Below, piece after piece: positions 42,901 through 54,150 of a stretch of 60,000 nucleotides of DNA. The DNA is taken from contig CM060734.1 in NCBI GenBank assembly GCA_030704615.1, forward strand, positions 13,890,001 to 13,950,000, in the 5' to 3' direction. A model generated the notes under the pieces. The model worked only from the letters and a program-made list of their open reading frames with translations. It had not been told where the DNA came from and ran no database searches. The stretch is from Takakia lepidozioides. Its lineage: Eukaryota; Streptophyta; Takakiopsida; Takakiales; Takakiaceae. Every line of letters starts with the position of its first letter. Position 1 is the first letter of the stretch. The translations under genes and the position numbers were made by a program.

Positions 42901-44498
42901 CGACATCTTCAGAGCTGGAATTGTACCAGATGTCATTCTGAACATACCCTGGTGGACATGTTTGCAAAATGTGGGTGCATCTAGGATGCAAAGGGAGTGT
43001 TCGACACTACGGCTGAACGAGATGTGGTGTCGTGGAGTGCGATGCTTGCAGGGTATGCACAGCAGGGACGTGGGATGGAGGCTTTGGAGACCTATGAGCG
43101 AATGATGGGGGAAGCACATCATGTTTGTGTGCATTTGTAATGCTTGTGCAAGCCTGGCAGCCCTGGAGAAGGGCAAAGCGGTGCATGGGGATATCATCAA
43201 AGCTGGAATTGTACCAAATGTCAATCTAAACACTGCCTTGGCAGCTCTGGAAAAGGGGAAAGAGGTGCATGGCGACATCTTCAGAGCTGGAATTGTACCA
43301 GATGTCATTCTGAACAAGACCCTGGTGGACATGTTTGCAAAATGTGGGTGCATCGAGGATGCAAAGGGAGTGTTCAACACTATGGCTGAACGAGATGTGG
43401 TGGCGTGGAGTGCGATGCTTGCAGGGTATGCACAGCAGGGACATGGGATGGAGGTTTTGGAGACGTATGAGCAAATGATGTGCGACGGGGTGAAGCCCGA
43501 CCACATCATGTTTGTGTGCGTTTGCAGTGTGTGTGCAAGCCTGGCAGCCCTGGAAAAGGGCGAAGAGGTGCATGGCGACATCGTCAGAGCTACAATTGTA
43601 CCAGATGTGACCTGAACACTGCCCTGGTGGACATTTATGCCAAATGTGGGTGCATGGAGGATGCAAAGGGAGTGTTCGACAATATGGCTGAACGAGATGT
43701 GGTGTCGTGGAGTGCGATGATCGCAGGATATGCACAGCATGGTTGTCATAGGGAGGTTGTGCAACTATTTGAAGGAATGCAAAAGAATGGCTTGAAGCCG
43801 AGCAATATCGCCTTTATATGTGTTCTCTCTGCATACAGCCACGCTGGCCTACTGAATGAAGGAAGACGCTACTTTGATTCCCTGAGTCAAGATCATGGTA
43901 TCACTCCGACAGTAAAGCACTTTGGCTGCATGGTGGACCTTCTTGGACGTGAGGGACAACTGGATGAGGCAGTGGACATAATTAATAAAATGCCCATAAA
44001 TCCAGGTGTTGTGGTGTGGAAGGCCTGCTTGGTGCCTGCAGAATCCATGGCAATGTGGTGATGGTTGAACGTGCAACAACATCTATCCTCACGTGGGCTG
44101 AACAAGATGTCGCGACTTATGTGTTGCTCTCAAACATCTATGCTGCAGCTGGCAGGTGGGATGATACTACAAAGGTGAGAAGAATGATGAAGGTCAAAGG
44201 GGTTAGAAACAAGCCAGGTCGCTGCTGCATTGAGGTTGGCAACAGGGTGCACAACTTTGTTATAGATGACAAGTTGCATCCCAGAATTAAGGAAATCCAT
44301 GCTGAGTTGAGAAGATTGGCTGGGAAGAGAAGGAGGCGGGGTATGTGCCTAACAGGCGCTTTGTATTGCATGATGTGGGGGAGGAGGAAAAGGAATTTTC
44401 TCTTTGCCACCACAGTGAGAAGCTGGCCATTGGTTTTGGCATATCCACGGGAAATAATAGTGGGGTCTACCCAGCATAGGTGGGAAGTCAGCCCATAA
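39976..44498 (+). pseudogene. PLS-class PPR gene with E/DYW tail, pseudogenised and expanded
   Basis: Repeated 35-residue PPR units of the type [35 protein letters not shown], followed at 43740-44300 by the E domain (GACRIHGNV, YVLLSNIYAAAGRWDD). The start of the DYW deaminase domain, with the HSE zinc motif, is near 44405-44425; the domain then breaks off. Such proteins bind organelle RNA and direct C-to-U editing. The reading frame shifts near 43613 and 44040 and has many stops between 41459 and 42984. The left end is cut by element B at 39975; the missing 5' neighbour is at 51247-51450. The gene is dead as it stands; 39976-40589 and 43315-44498 are the best-kept parts. Confidence 0.85.
41181..43080 (+). 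repeat. 633-bp tandem expansion within the PPR pseudogene
   Basis: GGAGGCTTTGGAGACC recurs near 41181, 41814, 42447 and 43077: periods of 633, 633 and 630 bp. Each unit carries the same nonsense change, GAG to TAG in the GCIED motif, at 41459, 41718, 42091, 42351, 42724 and 42982, spaced 259/373/260/373/258. So each 633-bp unit consists of two half-units of about 260 and 373 bp, and the stop was already present when they multiplied. Confidence 0.85.
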
Positions 44499-44673
44499 TG
44501 GCACTTGACTGAAGGAGTGATATTGGACTGACTTTGGTGACAGTGGATGGAATCAGAGTGTTGTCCTAATTCTGGGTTTGGGTGGTATGACTGAACGAGA
44601 TGTGGTGTCGTGTTTGCTGCATGAATTCTAGGCTGTCATTGTCAGTTGCTAGCAACAAGGTAAGGATGTATGC

Positions 44674-44937
44674 ATGATTTGTGCAGAGGCATGGATAGCT
44701 AAAGGAGCAGGGATGGAGTGTGAGTTTTATTTGATTCATCCAAGAGGGCCGGATGTCAAGCTTCAGATCACCTACAACTCCCTATGGAAGGATAGCTACA
44801 AGAAACCTGCATGGGTAGATGGTCAACTGGAAGCTGCAGCAGCATCGGCACGATTGATAAAATCAGGCACTGCTCATGAAGGCACCTTCTTCAACACGTT
44901 TCACCCTGTTTTTCCCTCTAATCAGAATCAGTCCTAA
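44674..44937 (+). CDS. Unrecognised 87-codon frame after the PPR pseudogene
   Basis: Begins MICAEAWIAKGAGMECEF and includes a Lys/Trp-containing stretch (LWKDSYKKPAWVDGQ). Not recognised. It is followed by TGAATTCTGCAAATTAGCTTG (44940), whose near copy is at 40600 after the first PPR block. Both may belong to the 3' untranslated region of the ancestral PPR gene, in which case this frame is not a gene. Confidence 0.2.
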   Translation: MICAEAWIAKGAGMECEFYLIHPRGPDVKLQITYNSLWKDSYKKPAWVDGQLEAAAASARLIKSGTAHEGTFFNTFHPVFPSNQNQS

Positions 44938-45959
44938 ATGCTGAATTCTGCAAATTAGCTTGTTGAGTGAAACTTAAATAGTTTGGAGTGACTTTGACAT
45001 GATACTGCCAATGTAACAACAGGATTAGTATTCCAGAAATAGGTAACAGAGACGAGGAGAAGCTGTGGAATGAATACTTTTCTGACCCAGTCAATAGTGG
45101 GACAATCGAGCAAAAAGGTGAATGCCTGTTGGATTACAAAGAGTAGCAGATGCAATTGAGCATAGGAACTAGAGTGATAAGTTGAGTTGGGTGTAACCTA
45201 GAACAGATGTAGGCTGTCATTGTCAGATTCTAGTAGGAAGACATGATACTGCCAAAGTGACAACACAGAAATATCCAGAAATAGGTTCCAATCTTGGTCG
45301 TAAGGACTCATGGATTTGTGCACTGTATGGGGCAGGTTTGAGGTGTTATCTTAATACATTGTCACGTGCTCTTCTTCATGCAGTTCATTTGATTTCGTGC
45401 ATTGATGGCATGGTCTGTATGTTCTGAAGTCTGAATCACATAGGCAATGAAATAATCATCCCCAGTGTGCAGGGATTGTGTTGGTTGCAATGCCGTAGTA
45501 GATCAATCGTAGCATCCGTGCTGCTATTCAGACACTGTAGAAATAATATTGCACATGTATGAACTACAAGTCGCAGCCCCCAAGTCAGTGCAACCAGCAG
45601 GAGTGTCTGGTTCCCAACCCACAGTCGATGTAGTCACTAGTGAGATAGTGCTTCAAACCTCCAGTTGCATCTGTCACTTCAACACTCCAGTTGTCGACTT
45701 CACTTGCAAGTGGTGAAGGCAACCAGCATACAACTCACTGCGCCATGTGCTGTGACCTCAGACCTGCACGTGGCGAGACCCGGGAAGCCACGCGTGTCCT
45801 TGAAGGTAACCGCTACATACGATCGCTACTACGAGTCCAGCACTCCGAGACGTAGTTCACAACTGCAGTCTGACCATGCAGTCGTTGAAACGACTTGCTA
45901 GTTATTTTTGAACTAGTGGTTAGTGCTCGTGTAGTACGAGATCGTAACTATTCAGCAGC
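44938..45959. other. Unrecognised DNA, possibly old PPR 3' flank
   Basis: No supported gene. Two phrases recur within it (GACATGATACTGCCAA near 44994 and 45239; AGGCTGTCATTGTCAG near 44630 and 45212), so there is an old imperfect duplication of about 250-580 bp. Nothing else is seen. Confidence 0.35.
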
Positions 45960-46333
45960 GTGAAGCAACGTGGCCACGGCGCGTGTCCTGCCTCCAAGAG
46001 AACACGTGGAGTTTTCACACTGACCCACGCGGTTGTATTCCCGGCGTGCACACGGTGGGGAAGTGGGAACCCCGGTCAAAATCCCACTGAGGTCAAGGTC
46101 CAAGATTCAGTCAACGCCGTGCGTGGCGACGCCACGTGGCCACACCTTAAAAATTACCCTGCAGTCGGCGTCACGACTGATTGGAACGACTCCGACCACG
46201 TAATGACTGGAACGACTGGGTTGTCCGATAGGTCTTGTCCTTTCGGACTCGTAGTCGCCCAATCATTTTTTGACTGAAACAACTGGGTTTCCAGTCGTTT
46301 TTTGAGTCGTTATTTCAGCAATTCCTTGTAGTG
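45960..46333 (-). mobile_element. CACTA-type terminus with CGACTG subterminal motifs
   Basis: Ends ATTCCTTGTAGTG at 46333; read inward this is CACTACAAGGAAT, the usual CACTA end. The preceding 350 bp are packed with CGACTG/CAGTCG words in both orientations (e.g. AACGACTGG repeats near 46180-46290), the subterminal pattern of such elements. The other end is not certain; a CACTGTAGAAAT word at 45533 is a weak candidate without a matching target duplication. No transposase is seen. Confidence 0.55.
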
Positions 46334-47430
46334 GAGCAATGGAGCAGAATTCCGAGAGGCTTCACAATCAAGCAAAAGGGTAAAGTGGAGCGCGTGCACC
46401 TAGAAACGTTGTAGTATATCCAATGGGGGTGTAATAATAGGACAGGTTGTGGGCGTGGCTCATCCTCGTCTGAGCACAGGTCCCGTGGAAACCTGACACT
46501 TGAATTGGTTGCGGCTGCAGTTCTTCGACACCAGTTAGCAGCATCGGTGACAGCCAAGTGCTTACCCGTCGATCGGCAGTAATTCGAAATCCAGCTGCAT
46601 GTGTTGTGCCACCAAACATTGCGTGGCATGGCAAGGAAGCAGAGATTGGGATGCCTCTTAGATTCTGATCCATCGTGACCATCAACAGAGCACCAAAGTA
46701 AGGGGTCGCACTTACTCTCAAGATGAGGGAAGTGGGCCTGTACATATCCACATGAGTTCCTCTTATGGAATATAAGGTATGCATGAGTCCTATCAGGGCA
46801 GATAGCTAAGATAACGCCATTGTAGAGAGTTGACTTCCTCAAGGCAGGAATGCATGTCGCGTGGGGGTCAGACCTCTGCTTAAGGCTAATGCTTGGGTTA
46901 TGCTGAAGCATCATCATTGGGTAAGGCCGGTTGGGAGGTTGAGTCATGTTGCAGGTAGTCGTGCTATCTTTCTCCACGTTCCAACTATGTCTTGGTGTAG
47001 ATTGAGTTGAAGTGGGCAGTGACTTTGCCATTTGCATGTTGGCCTGACTGTCATGACAAACAAGGAGCCAAAGCATGATGGTGATGAGCAGGCGCATCCA
47101 GCATAAAACGTACCTGGGTGTGTAGTGAGGAGCCTTAATCCATTCCCTAAATGCTTTTGGATAAGAGAGAACTCGTTGATAGATAGCTTTCCTCACAATG
47201 TCAAGCTGCGGGTTCATGGGAGCGGGTGCTTCGATGCTGTTGGAGGGCCGGGGAGGTCCCATCCTGGCGTTGGTAGAGGGAACAATAGTCATCATGAGCG
47301 AACACGGGCAGGAGCAGCTGGTACTTAAGAGGTCCAAAAGGGGCAGCCATAAGGTTATCGTGCTAAGGGGTGAGAGGCAAACCAACATAGAGGCCCGTCG
47401 AACGATACTTAGCACCATAGTGAGAGGCAC
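46315..47430 (-). CDS. Unrecognised 371-codon open frame
   Basis: The longest unexplained frame outside transposons, but its translation (Leu-rich start, then Pro/His/Cys/Ser-rich, no globular motif) is not convincing. Another minus-strand frame inside it (46368-46784) looks about as protein-like, as does the plus-strand frame 47198-47434. The last codons run into the CACTA-type terminus at 46333, so at least the C-terminus would be transposon sequence. I treat it as a possible relic and propose no function. Confidence 0.2.
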   Translation of the reverse strand: MPLTMVLSIVRRASMLVCLSPLSTITLWLPLLDLLSTSCSCPCSLMMTIVPSTNARMGPPRPSNSIEAPAPMNPQLDIVRKAIYQRVLSYPKAFREWIKAPHYTPRYVLCWMRLLITIMLWLLVCHDSQANMQMAKSLPTSTQSTPRHSWNVEKDSTTTCNMTQPPNRPYPMMMLQHNPSISLKQRSDPHATCIPALRKSTLYNGVILAICPDRTHAYLIFHKRNSCGYVQAHFPHLESKCDPLLWCSVDGHDGSESKRHPNLCFLAMPRNVWWHNTCSWISNYCRSTGKHLAVTDAANWCRRTAAATNSSVRFPRDLCSDEDEPRPQPVLLLHPHWIYYNVSRCTRSTLPFCLIVKPLGILLHCSTTRNC

Positions 47431-47434
47431 GTGA

Positions 47435-48670
47435 GCATAGAAGGGTCCTGGAATAGCTCAAACTGAGCACCGGCTCAAAGAACGTGCGCCGAATCGGGGT
47501 GAGAAATCTCCAAAATCAGCGGTTGGGCTTCTGAGGAGAGCCTCGCCTGTCTAGTGATGCGGGAGGTATGATGTCAGACTTTTACTGCAGTTCTCATACT
47601 ATTACACACATTTCCATTTTCCCTCACTATTGTTTTTGTCCTTGTAGGACATGTGCCTAGATTCGGACACAGACATGCCGACCACAAATATGGCTGAATC
47701 AGTCCACTCTTCTTGGCGAGCGTCTTCTACCGCACATCTGGTCAACCTCCTGATGGCCACAACGGAGGACATCGACAGATCAATCATCTAGCAAGCAAGG
47801 TAATACAAATTCCTGAGCGGGAAACAATGGGGCTTTGGGCCGGATAGGCAGGAAATGTTGGTACAAACAGCTTCGAGGTCCAAGAATCCAGTGAAATGGG
47901 CGACGACATTGCAAGGGAATATCAAAGGGACGCCTCTATACCCTAGAGGTGAACACCTAGACGGCGATGTCCATACTCGCCCTGTGAGGCGGAGAATTGA
48001 AGAGGAACCTGGCCGCGAAGAGGATTCCTAGCGATCCGACATGAACATTCGGACTGCACCTCGAGGTCCAGTCATGTTGCCGCACAATGTCTTTTCCAGT
48101 AATGGAAGCCCAAGAGTTTCAAGATCGCCATCGCCTTCAAGCGGGGATTCCATGCATGAAATTCCATCGGCACGCCTGCCCCAGATTCCGCCCGCTGTTA
48201 TGCAATATGGGCAACCCATTATGGAGACGACTGCATCTGCGTCACAGTGAAGAATTGCTCACACACTGCCTCGGTTTCGAGGCAGGTGAACCGCAATTCG
48301 AGTGGATACACGGCAACATTGTGGAGAGATGATAAGGAGGAACCCAGTTGGGGCTGTCCCTGCTCCTACTTTCACGAGAAGATTTCTATGTGTCAAGTTT
48401 GTGGAGGCGCCCACGACCCAGTTCTGGTTCTCCAAGCATGACATTATGAGTTGTGTCTATGGAAAGCCCAAGCCCGGCATACAATCAATGCCAGAGGCTC
48501 CCCCGGTGTGGCCGGTGGAACCGGCAAGTTGAGGCCGACGCCCTTACTGCAGCAGGATTTCGGATAGTGCAGCGAACTGACGTCCCCAGACAACCATTTC
48601 CGGTTTCACAGCGTCGACCACCGACCCCTATGAGAGCAAGAGCAGACAACTCTAGGCATCCTATACACCG
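47435..48670. other. Unrecognised DNA adjoining the CACTA right end
   Basis: No convincing gene. If the 31515-48876 inversion is undone, the plus strand just before 48671 becomes the upstream neighbour of the SWIM relic at 30189-30572. The reading phase runs for about 13 codons here before a TGA. So the end of this stretch probably belongs to the same broken gene. Several short plus-strand frames (48041-48532) overlap without motifs. Confidence 0.4.
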
Positions 48671-48876
48671 CATTACAGCAAATGGGGGGGGGTTTGCGAC
48701 GCCAGCGCGCCCCCACGCCCCGCACGGCGCTGAGCCCGCAACATTTTTTTGCAACGTCCCGGCGTCGCAATCCCTAGCTGCGACATCATTACGATGCCCA
48801 GCCGTCGTAAGGTGGCATGAAGGGGGAAAGAGGGCCCTCGCTGCGACGGATTTTTTTTCTTGCAACACCCCGCACA
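48671..48876 (-). mobile_element. CACTA-type transposon, other terminal portion
   Basis: Begins CATTACAGCAAATGGGGGGG at 48671 (a diverged CACTACAGG end with the same G run) after flank CCG (48668-48670, i.e. CGG on minus), followed by GCGACG/CGTCGC motifs as in 30576-31514. It stops at about 48876, where element B's leader starts. Together with 30576-31514 it forms one element of about 1.15 kb with both terminal inverted repeats and a CGG target duplication. Confidence 0.75.
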
Positions 48877-48889
48877 GGCCGTCCACATG

Positions 48890-49395
48890 TCAACACGGGC
48901 CACCACAGACCAGCACAGGCCCACACAGCTCACTGGTCACAGCCGTCACAGTCCCACAGGCCACTGGGCACAACCTGTCACAGCCCCTCATAGCCCGTCA
49001 CAGCTCGCCACAGCCTGTCACAGCCTGTCACAGCCCATCACAGCCCCACAGGCCACAGGGCACAGCCCGCCACAGCCCCGCACAGCCCGTCACAGCCCCA
49101 CAGGCCACTGGGCACAGCCTATCACAGCCCCGCACAGCCCGTCACAGCTCGCCACAGCCCCTCACAACCCCAAAGGCCTCAGGCACGGCTTGTCACAACC
49201 CCTCACAGCCCAAAGGCCACGGGCACAGCCTGACACAGCCCCTCACAGCCCGTCACAGCCCCAAGGCCTCAGGCACGGCCTGACACAGCCCCTCACAGCC
49301 CCTACAGCCCCAAAGGCCTCAGGCATGGCTTGTCACAGCCCCTCACAGCCCCAAAGGCCACGGGCACAGCCCGTCACAGCCCGTCACAGCCCCAT
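48890..49395. repeat. Leader minisatellite of element B
   Basis: Same CACAGCCC-type repeat as at 19985-21430 but only about 500 bp long and more irregular. Plus-strand open frames over it (48453-49283, 48860-49477) are products of the repeat. Confidence 0.85.
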
Positions 49396-50928
49396 CCATG
49401 GCCGCTCTGGCAGTTTAGCCATTTCTCCAAGGGGTTTATCCACGCCGGGTCTAGGGTTTGTGTCTCTTGGACTCTAGTCTTCTTTCCACCGAGCTATGGC
49501 GGCTGTGAGGAAATCAGCAAGGTATTCTTGCTCTTTCGGCTCCCACACACCACCATAGTAGCCCTAAGCCATGAGGTGGTTGCCACAAACCAAGCCTTCT
49601 TTCTCACTTAGCCTCCCCAAACACGCCACTAAACAATGGCAAACAACCAAGCCCTGCTGGTTCCCAGCCCTGTGAGCACTCATTCAAGCACTCTCCTTGG
49701 CCATAGCATCTATCTTAGAGCCTATTCCAGCCCCCTACACCTGCTGCTTCAAGAGTTGCGCTCCCTTCAAGCTTGAAGTTGAAACCCCAACTCACATAGG
49801 CCCTACAAGTGCTTTTCTTTCACTCCAAGTGGAAACCAGCCCTAGACCTTCCGTTCTAGCTCTCTAAAGCTTGAAAACAAGAGCCTCAATGGGCTGAAGG
49901 CATGCTCCACACATGCCCCACTCTCACCATAAGAGAATCAGCTCCTTTGCTTCATTTCTTGCACCCACAAACCTGAAAATACAAGCTTCAGCAGGCTGAA
50001 AGCATGCTCCACATGCCCTACAGGGAAACCAGCCCCTTCCTTCATTTCTTGCACTCCCACACCTGAAAGTGCAAGCCTTCACCAGGCTGATAGCATGCTC
50101 CACACACATGCATTGCCCTCACATAAGGGAAGTCAGCCCTTCCCTCTTCCTTGCTTGCCCTCCAAGCTTGAAGATGGAAGCGTCAATGAGCTGAATACAT
50201 GCTCCACACATGCAACCTCTTCACATAAGAGATATCAGCCCCCTATCTTGGCTCTTTGGCTCCTTGATGCTCTCTAAGACAAGACTAAGCACTCCAACAA
50301 CCTTTGCCAAGCTCCTGAAAACCCTAAGGCTTACATTTCCAGCCACAAGACACTTCTCTTGTGGGTGCAAGAGCTCTTCTTCCAAGCTCTGAAACCCTAG
50401 GTGCACATTCCATGGCCTTGCCGCACCTCTTAGCTCCTGTTCCAGCCCTGCTCTTGCCATGACAAGAGCCCTCTCAATGCTGAAGCTCGAGATTGAAACC
50501 CAATCTCACCATACTCCACAAAGTGCACTGATTTGCCCCAAGCCAAATCAGCCCTTTCGCTTGGTCTTGCAATCCTTCACACAATGAAAGCTCGCATTCC
50601 CAAGTCCAGTTCTTAGCTTTGCCACCAAAGCCACTATAACCTGCTCTTGACTGGTCCTCTTCCCAATCGTGCTTGCTCATGCATGTACACAATCTGAAAC
50701 CATCAAGGTGCTCTGGAATTACCTGCAGCATGGTGCTTCATCTCTGAAGCTGAAGATCGAATGCCAAGGTCTACCACCGTAACCCACATCGCCTCCGCTT
50801 CTAACAACCAAGAGCTCCACGGTGCTCCTTGCATAACAACTTGGTTTCTCTCATTCTCAAGCAAAAACCACAAGTGCTACAACTAACTCGTATCTGGCAC
50901 TCACAGATACGAGCTCATCTCTCTCGAG

Positions 50929-51246
50929 TGATAAAGAAGAAGAAGACAAGCACGAGCTCACAAATCTGAAGCATAAACTCATGCATATAAAACCTCATCA
51001 CTCAAATACAAGTCAAGCCAAGTGCACCCCACGCCATGGGGAATCCACACTACGGCGCCATAGCTAGGCGCGGTGAGGCTCAACTCGAGAAAGATGAGCC
51101 TCCCGCGCTTGCCGTGAAGATAACCACTCCAGGGCCTAAATCTGCCTTGACCCCTGGATTGACACTTGGGCCAATCCCAAATGTCAATATGTAAAAGCTA
51201 GCTATTTCCTAGCTAGTTTCACACTAGTGGTAAAATAACTCTGACA
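50929..51246 (-). repeat. 5' LTR (block X) of element B
   Basis: About 318 bp matching A's block X with a handful of differences, including a slightly different start (TGTCAGAG versus TGTCAAG). It is followed inward by CTCGAGAGAGATGAGCTC and an inverted pair CTCGTATCTG/CAGATACGAG (50885-50915), which are missing from A. As in A, block D is absent from this end. Confidence 0.75.
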
Positions 51247-51450
51247 GTCTCCAAAGCCTCCATCCCGCGTCCTTGCTGTGCATAAGCTGTGATCATCGCA
51301 GTCCAAGACACCACATCTCGGTCGGCCATATTTTCCAACACTCCTACATCATCAGAACAATGTCCAGAACAACATATGGTACGATTCCAACTTCGATAAT
51401 GTCAGCATGGACCTCTTTGCCCTTTTGCAGGGCTGCCATAATCACACACG
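51247..51450 (-). pseudogene. PPR pseudogene fragment, 5' neighbour of element B
   Basis: On the minus strand this reads as PPR units: MAALQKGKEVHADIIEVGIV..., a deletion, then ENMADRDVVSWTAMITAYAQ and GMEALET ending at the LTR. The next expected residues (YEQMM) open the PPR sequence at 39980. So this is the other flank of element B's insertion site and the same pseudogene. A stop and an internal deletion near 51340 show it is dead. Confidence 0.8.
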
Positions 51451-51553
51451 CATTGCAAACACAGTACATGAAGGAAGGGAAGAAGAAGGAGATGGAGGTC
51501 GCGTTCGCCGAGCAGGAGTGACTTGAAAATCTCGCTTAGGTCCTCGGCCCCCT

Positions 51554-51956
51554 CACTGCGACTTACGGAGCTCACAACCTGAGCTCCATATCAATTGTCC
51601 CGCTCGCAATTCGACGCGTGTCATTGTAATTTCAAAATAGTGCCATATGGGTTACAATTGAAAAAAATGTCCCGGGGGGGTCCAACCCGCAGTCGTCAAC
51701 ACGACTGCAAATTTCATTAATATAAAAAATATGTTTTTCCGATTTTTTGGAAATCAGCCTATAAATTGGCGTGAAACCTGGAGTTCACTTTTGCGACTTG
51801 TATACTCCATCCTTTATGCCAGCGTGGCATAAAAACGACTGCAACGACTGCAACGATTGGCGAGTTGTCATTCACAACCTGGAGTCCCACGCGCAGTCGT
51901 TTCGGACAGAATCGCAACCGTGAGTCGGGTACGAAAAGCACCTATTCCTTGTAGTG
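51554..51956 (-). mobile_element. CACTA-type terminus, same family as 46333
   Basis: Ends CCTATTCCTTGTAGTG at 51956 (inward CACTACAAGGAATAGG), with CGACTGCAACGACTGCAACG and related words in the last 300 bases. The subterminal CGACTG motif matches 45960-46333 and differs from the GCGACG family. The left limit is arbitrary; I could not find the partner end. No coding region. Confidence 0.5.
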
Positions 51957-54039
51957 CTCTCACGCTCTCTATCAGCCTCACACCCTTGCTTCAGTCCAAG
52001 TATGACAACATCAGGGAGGCAGACGCAATTATCAACAAAGGTACTATCGCATGCAGTCTCAACCTCAAGGCCTGCAGCAACCCTGATGCTCGGGAGGAGA
52101 GCAAGCGACTTCCTATGAGCTGTGTCAAGCTGTATCCGGACCTCCTTGGCATCCACTCATCACCACAAATTATGGCAATCAGGGTTTGCACCAGCTCGCC
52201 AGTCTGCACAATTGCAGTGTCCATAAACAGATTCATGGTACTACAACGTCATCAGGGAGGCTGGTGCGGTGATGGAATGGTATAAACTTGCTCATGTCTT
52301 TTGCTTCATACCTGCTCAACGGCTCACCAACATCTTCAAAAGTGACCTGGTCATCTCAACATTTTTAGACCTGCATCTGGCACCGGCTAGTATGCTCAAG
52401 GAGCTGGCACCCTACTTCCACCGAATCTCGCAACAGATGCGGTTTCTTGGGCTGCCGTTGCCACACGATATCAGCATGAAAGAAGCTTTGGAGTACCAGC
52501 GTATCTTATTCTGAATCCGTCTAGGAGGCCACGCTTCATTAGTTGCCGCACAATGATGCTTTTATGCAAGGCAAGCCGCAATGCTGCGAACACCAGTCGA
52601 CATGCTCGAATATTGATCACGCCCAATCTAGAGACTCATTGTTCATGGCGGGCCGAACATTGCAGACCAGATAAGCAACAGACCACTATCCTCCTTTTTG
52701 CTTACCTATGTTGTGCTCAATGTGCCCCCCATGTAATCTCTGGAAATTATACACTACCATTTCACCTATATGTGTCTTGGAAATGCACCGAAACATTGAC
52801 CTCCAACATGTCATCTACAGGGGCGTCTCAAAAAGTTCTAAACTTACCAAGGCCATGACCTCTTTTCTATCAGCTGCATTGCCGACAATAACTACCCACA
52901 CCACTATAAACACGTCTCTCATCTTGTTATGTTTGGCGGACTCATCACAGTAACCTCTCCAGCAAGATCTCATCAGTTCGATTTACTTCATCCTGCATCA
53001 ACTGAAGAAGACAACCAACTAAGGGAAGTAGCTCCACCTGCTGTATATGCTGTCTACCGTGCTTTCTATTTAAATTTTCAGCTGCCGTTGTATGCACCTG
53101 CTCTTGGCTATCTCCCCCCTTCCCCCATCCATGCCTCACTTCCTCCCTATGAACTGAATTCTGATGCCCCTGCCCCTCCCTCCCCTTCTCTATTACCCAC
53201 GCTGAACAATCAAATGTACAAAATGCTTGTCAAATCTCAGGACAGCCTCGCCACTGGCCAACTCCCCCACTCCACTTGTTCTCTTTCCTCAAGCATACTG
53301 GCTATTTTTCTTGTGTTCTTCTGCCCACCACTATGTTCTCTACTCCCATCCTTGCTGAAATATGGTGTTGTCTCTTACAAGGTTATCACCAACGTCCACG
53401 TGCCTGCCACATCAACGCCTATAATGTAATCAACCTAACCATTTATATTCAATGTCATGGGCCATTACTGCAGCCCCTTCCCCAGGTATGGATTCTTCAT
53501 ATCAGAGTGTCCAGCCACACATGATTACGAGTACCACCCAACATGAAAATAACATCTTCAGGTCTGCTCGCTCTCCTCAGATCCCATCCATCACCAGTGC
53601 CTTAATTGTTCTAACACCTGTGCATTATCTCTTTGTGTCTCCATGTATCTCTCTACTATTCAGTTAGGCTGTGGCACTCCACAAAAATCCAGGTCAGGTC
53701 ACTTCCTTGTGCTTTATTCCCGTGCCATAAGTCGTATACTGTACTCTCTACCGTTGTACACCACCTTGAACTTTATGCAGTCACGAATAGGTCTAAAAGC
53801 CCCATCTAAACATCAACGACGCTACCGCATGAGCCTGGCGCGTGAGCGTGACGTGGCGTGAGCCTACGCTCACATCGCTGACATGGCACTGATGCTGATG
53901 TGGCATGAGCCTAGCCCAGGTCGTGCCACGTCACCACAAAGAAGGTGGGCCTATAACCGTGGAGCCTACAACTGGGGATTTTACCACATGAAGGTGAGAC
54001 GGGTTAAGGGTTTCGGGCGTCCGTAGAGTTCAACCTTGT
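51957..54039. other. Unrecognised DNA
   Basis: No gene I can support. The longest frame, 52929-53429 (+, 166 codons), is Pro/Leu/Ser-rich with a hydrophobic tail and no family match that I recognise. The plus strand is C/T-rich from about 52700 to 53700. At 53825-53935 CGTGAGC and GCATGAGCCT words recur several times. Confidence 0.35.
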
Positions 54040-54150
54040 GTTAACATGAGGTTGATATCATAGAACTCAAATCAACCTTGTGTTAACACGAGGTTATTTT
54101 CCTAGAACTCAAATCAACCTTGTGTTAACGCGAGGTTGATTTCCGACAAT
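54040..54150. repeat. Hairpin repeats, left cluster
   Basis: Three copies of an inverted repeat of the form AAATCAACCTTGTGTTAACxCGAGGTTGATTT (arms of about 10 bp around a GTTAAC or GTCAAC core), at about 54038, 54078 and 54115. The same motif forms a second cluster at 56840-57272. Confidence 0.7.

Larger units (their letters stand above)
48877..51246 (-). mobile_element. Element B, 5' part (LTR and leader)
   Basis: On the minus strand: LTR block X from 51246 (TGTCAGAGTTATTTTACC), about 340 bases not found in A (50590-50928), then the same leader as A (50590-49400) and a shorter 51-bp-type minisatellite (49395-48890). It ends abruptly where A's leader would run on toward gag. The coding part follows at 31515-39975 in the other orientation. 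The outer flank is AGAC on the minus strand (51247-51250), equal to the flank at 39976-39979. Confidence 0.88.

Noticed and set aside
39976-44498. Functional PPR editing factor
   Set aside because: Many stops, two frameshifts near the E domain, a truncated DYW domain and an element inserted at its 5' side.
48453-49477. Plus-strand frames of 276 and 205 codons
   Set aside because: Run from unrelated DNA through a CACTA end into the B-copy minisatellite; repeat artefacts.
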